This document shows, piece after piece, positions 3,574-5,625 of a DNA stretch of 5,625 bases; position 1 is the stretch's first letter, and each line of letters starts with the position of its first letter. Source of the DNA: Bacillota bacterium (GTDB lineage: Bacteria; Bacillota; DTU025). The stretch covers positions 1 through 5,625 of the forward strand of contig DMOT01000234.1 of NCBI GenBank assembly GCA_003456765.1, in the 5' to 3' direction. The notes beneath the pieces are model-generated. The model worked only from the letters and a program-made list of their open reading frames with translations. It ran no database searches and had not been told where the DNA came from. A program made the translations under genes and the position numbers.

Positions 3574-5625
3574 ATGAAAGGAATCTGGCCCGAGTGGCTG
3601 GGAGAGGAGTTTGACTATTCGACGTGGATGGGCCATGAGGCAGAAGAGCCCCTCCGGGGAGTCTACTATTCCAATGGGCTGCTGGCCGTTGAGGAACTGC
3701 CCGGGCTTGCCATGCAGCGCTTGATCACAGTGGGCAACTCCCCGGTGCCCGACACAACCGCATGCCGGTTTGATCTAGGCACGGCGATGACGAAAGTGGA
3801 TGTGGATTGTCCGCATCGTTCAGCCTGCCGGAACAAGTGCCTTTCCACTGAAGAGGTCTTTACACTGTATATGGGAGACCGGGTTGCAGGCTGGATGCGA
3901 AGCGGATGCGGGCTTGAAGTTCGCGTGGAAAGATACATCCCTTGGAATACTATGGCGCTGGTCCATTGTGTCCAGATCACCTACCGTGGAGCCGAAGGGC
4001 TTTCACCAAACGGCCCCGGGCACCCGATCAGGCTACGCCTGGAATCGAGCGTGAGCTATGCGGAAGAAGCCGCCCAGGACATTCTCTGTGCAACGGCGAA
4101 ACCCCTCTCCTGTCAGTGCGACCGCAAGAGATATGGCGGGGACGAACACAGCCATCCGTCATGCGTAGCGCTTACCACAGACGATCCCGGTTTGAGGTAT
4201 TGTCGGCCGAAGGCAGAAGGGTGGCAGGCTCTTGGGATCGAAGTCCAGCTGATGCCGGGCGAGGAGATATGCCGCCATATCGTGTTCGGCCTGGGGTTCA
4301 GCCAGGAAGAAGCGGATCTTGAGGCCGAGAGGGTGCTTGCAGATCCTGATTGCATGAGCGGCAAGACGCGGGACTTCTGGAACGATTACTACGCTTCATG
4401 CCCTAAAGTAGTGCCTGCTGAGGGCCTGTCATACGTCAATGGCGCAACCGGGCGTGCCCACAAGGTCAGCGCCGAGGAGATCCTCAGAAGCCAGCTGTGG
4501 AATTGGCGGGCGTTGCTGAGCTCAGTCTGCCGGGGCTCGTGGCTGAAGTGCGCTCCGATAATGATTGCCGACTGGGGCCAGTTCATCGGGATGTGGGCTA
4601 ATGACGGATGCGAGGAGGCGCTGGCTCTATCATTCACAAACCAATCCGAGCTGGCGCGGGGAGCAATCGTGAACTGGCTTACGCATGCGGTCAACCGTGG
4701 CGGCGATGGCAGGTGTGCGTGGACACTCTACCCCAGCTGCCTGGCATCCTTCGATAACGCCGGGCAACTGGATGAAACGACACAAGGAGTTCCCTTTGCT
4801 CCGAGAATGGTTGCAGGATATGTGCGGGCCACCGGCGATCTGTCCTTGCTCGACGAAAAGCTTGGTCCCGCCGGGCATGGACGGACTCTGTGGGAACAGC
4901 TACTCGCCTATGAAAACGGGCTTCTTGACGTTCGCGACTGCAATGGCGACCATCTTCTGGACTGGATCAACCCTTATGAAACGGGATGGGACAACAAGGA
5001 CTCCCCGTTCGTCGAGGCTCGACGGCCGACCACCGCCATTAATGAGCAGGTTTTCAGGATATGGAGCCTGGAGGCATTGGCTCATCTGGCCAGAATGCGT
5101 GGAGAAAACCCTGCCCGATTTGAGTGGGAAGCGGAGATCGTCCGCGAGGCGGTGAGCCGGCTCCTTTGGAGCGAAGATACTTGTTTCTATCACGATCTCG
5201 ACTTGGCCAGCGGGTCGCTATGGACGAGTGCGAAGAACCTGGACGCGTTCTACTGGCTCTTCTACGAGCGAGATCCCAAACGCGTTGAGAGTCTAGTGAG
5301 CGAGCTCGACGACGAGTCGGCGTTCTGCGGATCGCTGCTGCCTACCCTAAGTTTTGACAGCCCGAGATTCCGCACTGACGGATACTGGGACGGGCGGGCA
5401 TGGCCCAGAGTACATGCCTACGTTGGCGTGGGCCTGGCAAGGGCGGGCCACGCGGGGCTGGGGCTGAGCTGGGCTCTCCGGGCAATCCTGTCAAACACGG
5501 GCCCCATATGTCCGGAAACACTGGACCCAACTGCAGATCCGGTGTCTTCTACCTACGAAGGCCCGTGCACGCTAATGGGGTACAACGCCCTTGTCTGCCT
5601 GGCCTTGCTCGACATATGCGGCCTT
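3574..5625 (+). CDS. Cytoplasmic glycoside hydrolase, MGH1-like/GH63-related, 3' end cut off
   Basis: The frame is open without interruption to the window edge, giving at least 684 residues from ATG 3574 (698 from TTG 3532). About 1-260 is strand-rich and looks like a beta-sandwich; about 264 onward is helical and resembles the (alpha/alpha)6 barrel of GH63, GH37 and mannosylglycerate hydrolase-like enzymes. Barrel landmarks are DWGQFIGMWANDG (333-345), TQGVPFAP (403-410), YETGWDN (468-474), YWDGRAWPR (604-612) and TYEG (660-663). By analogy with GH63, D473 in the ETGWDN motif would be the general acid and E662 the base; this is inferred from motifs, not an alignment. These families are inverting hydrolases, mostly of alpha-glucosides or alpha-mannosides; specificity here is unknown. 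No signal peptide is seen, so it probably acts in the cytoplasm on the imported sugar. It has about 26 cysteines, far more than the transport proteins. The reading is near the usual end of the barrel, so little is likely missing. The fold class is fairly sure, the subfamily not. Confidence 0.85.
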   Translation, partial: MKGIWPEWLGEEFDYSTWMGHEAEEPLRGVYYSNGLLAVEELPGLAMQRLITVGNSPVPDTTACRFDLGTAMTKVDVDCPHRSACRNKCLSTEEVFTLYMGDRVAGWMRSGCGLEVRVERYIPWNTMALVHCVQITYRGAEGLSPNGPGHPIRLRLESSVSYAEEAAQDILCATAKPLSCQCDRKRYGGDEHSHPSCVALTTDDPGLRYCRPKAEGWQALGIEVQLMPGEEICRHIVFGLGFSQEEADLEAERVLADPDCMSGKTRDFWNDYYASCPKVVPAEGLSYVNGATGRAHKVSAEEILRSQLWNWRALLSSVCRGSWLKCAPIMIADWGQFIGMWANDGCEEALALSFTNQSELARGAIVNWLTHAVNRGGDGRCAWTLYPSCLASFDNAGQLDETTQGVPFAPRMVAGYVRATGDLSLLDEKLGPAGHGRTLWEQLLAYENGLLDVRDCNGDHLLDWINPYETGWDNKDSPFVEARRPTTAINEQVFRIWSLEALAHLARMRGENPARFEWEAEIVREAVSRLLWSEDTCFYHDLDLASGSLWTSAKNLDAFYWLFYERDPKRVESLVSELDDESAFCGSLLPTLSFDSPRFRTDGYWDGRAWPRVHAYVGVGLARAGHAGLGLSWALRAILSNTGPICPETLDPTADPVSSTYEGPCTLMGYNALVCLALLDICGL

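Noticed and set aside
3780..3860. Frameshift suspected at the cysteine-rich stretch of the hydrolase
   Set aside because: The same frame gives coherent strand-like sequence before and after this stretch and neither other frame reads better, so the cysteines appear real.
4685..5155. 156-codon plus-strand open frame inside the hydrolase
   Set aside because: It lies in another frame within the continuous hydrolase reading, whose barrel motifs run straight through this segment.
1..5625. CRISPR array, tRNA, rRNA, insertion sequence or integrase signatures
   Set aside because: No regularly spaced repeats, cloverleaf-like sequence, terminal inverted repeats or transposase-like frames were seen on either strand.

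Overview
The window holds most of one plus-strand bacterial carbohydrate-utilisation operon. In order it contains the last codons of an unidentified upstream gene (ending at 52), a gene-free control region and leader (53-431), an extracytoplasmic sugar-binding protein (432-1679), two ABC permease subunits of the MalF/UgpA and MalG/UgpE type (1765-2655 and 2666-3487), and a large glycoside hydrolase of the MGH1-like/GH63-related class that is still open at the right edge (3574-5625). No real gene is seen on the minus strand.

The organism cannot be named from this sequence. G+C looks slightly above one half, Shine-Dalgarno (SD) sequences are strong, and SD spacing favours GTG and TTG starts for two of the genes. 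The binding protein has a cleavable-looking signal peptide without a lipobox cysteine. The last enzyme is very rich in cysteine, which fits a reducing cytoplasm and perhaps an anaerobe. A deep-branching Firmicutes or Thermotogota-like bacterium would fit, but this is inference only.

Proposed joint function: the binding protein captures a sugar or oligosaccharide outside the membrane, the two permeases form the channel, and the signal-less hydrolase cleaves the imported glycoside in the cytoplasm. No ATP-binding subunit is present, so the ATPase lies downstream or is a shared MsmK/MalK-type protein encoded elsewhere. The substrate cannot be read from the sequence.

The transport proteins are ordinary members of their families. 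The points that merit a second look are non-coding or compositional: a perfect 17-bp palindrome overlapping an extended -10 promoter candidate (169-191); a leader with an exact 13-bp tandem duplication and several CTGAA/TTCAG half-sites (282-346); a 13-bp-arm hairpin with a mini-ORF starting in its loop between the binding-protein and permease genes (1689-1755); and about 26 cysteines in the hydrolase. I found no clear evidence of a new type of system.
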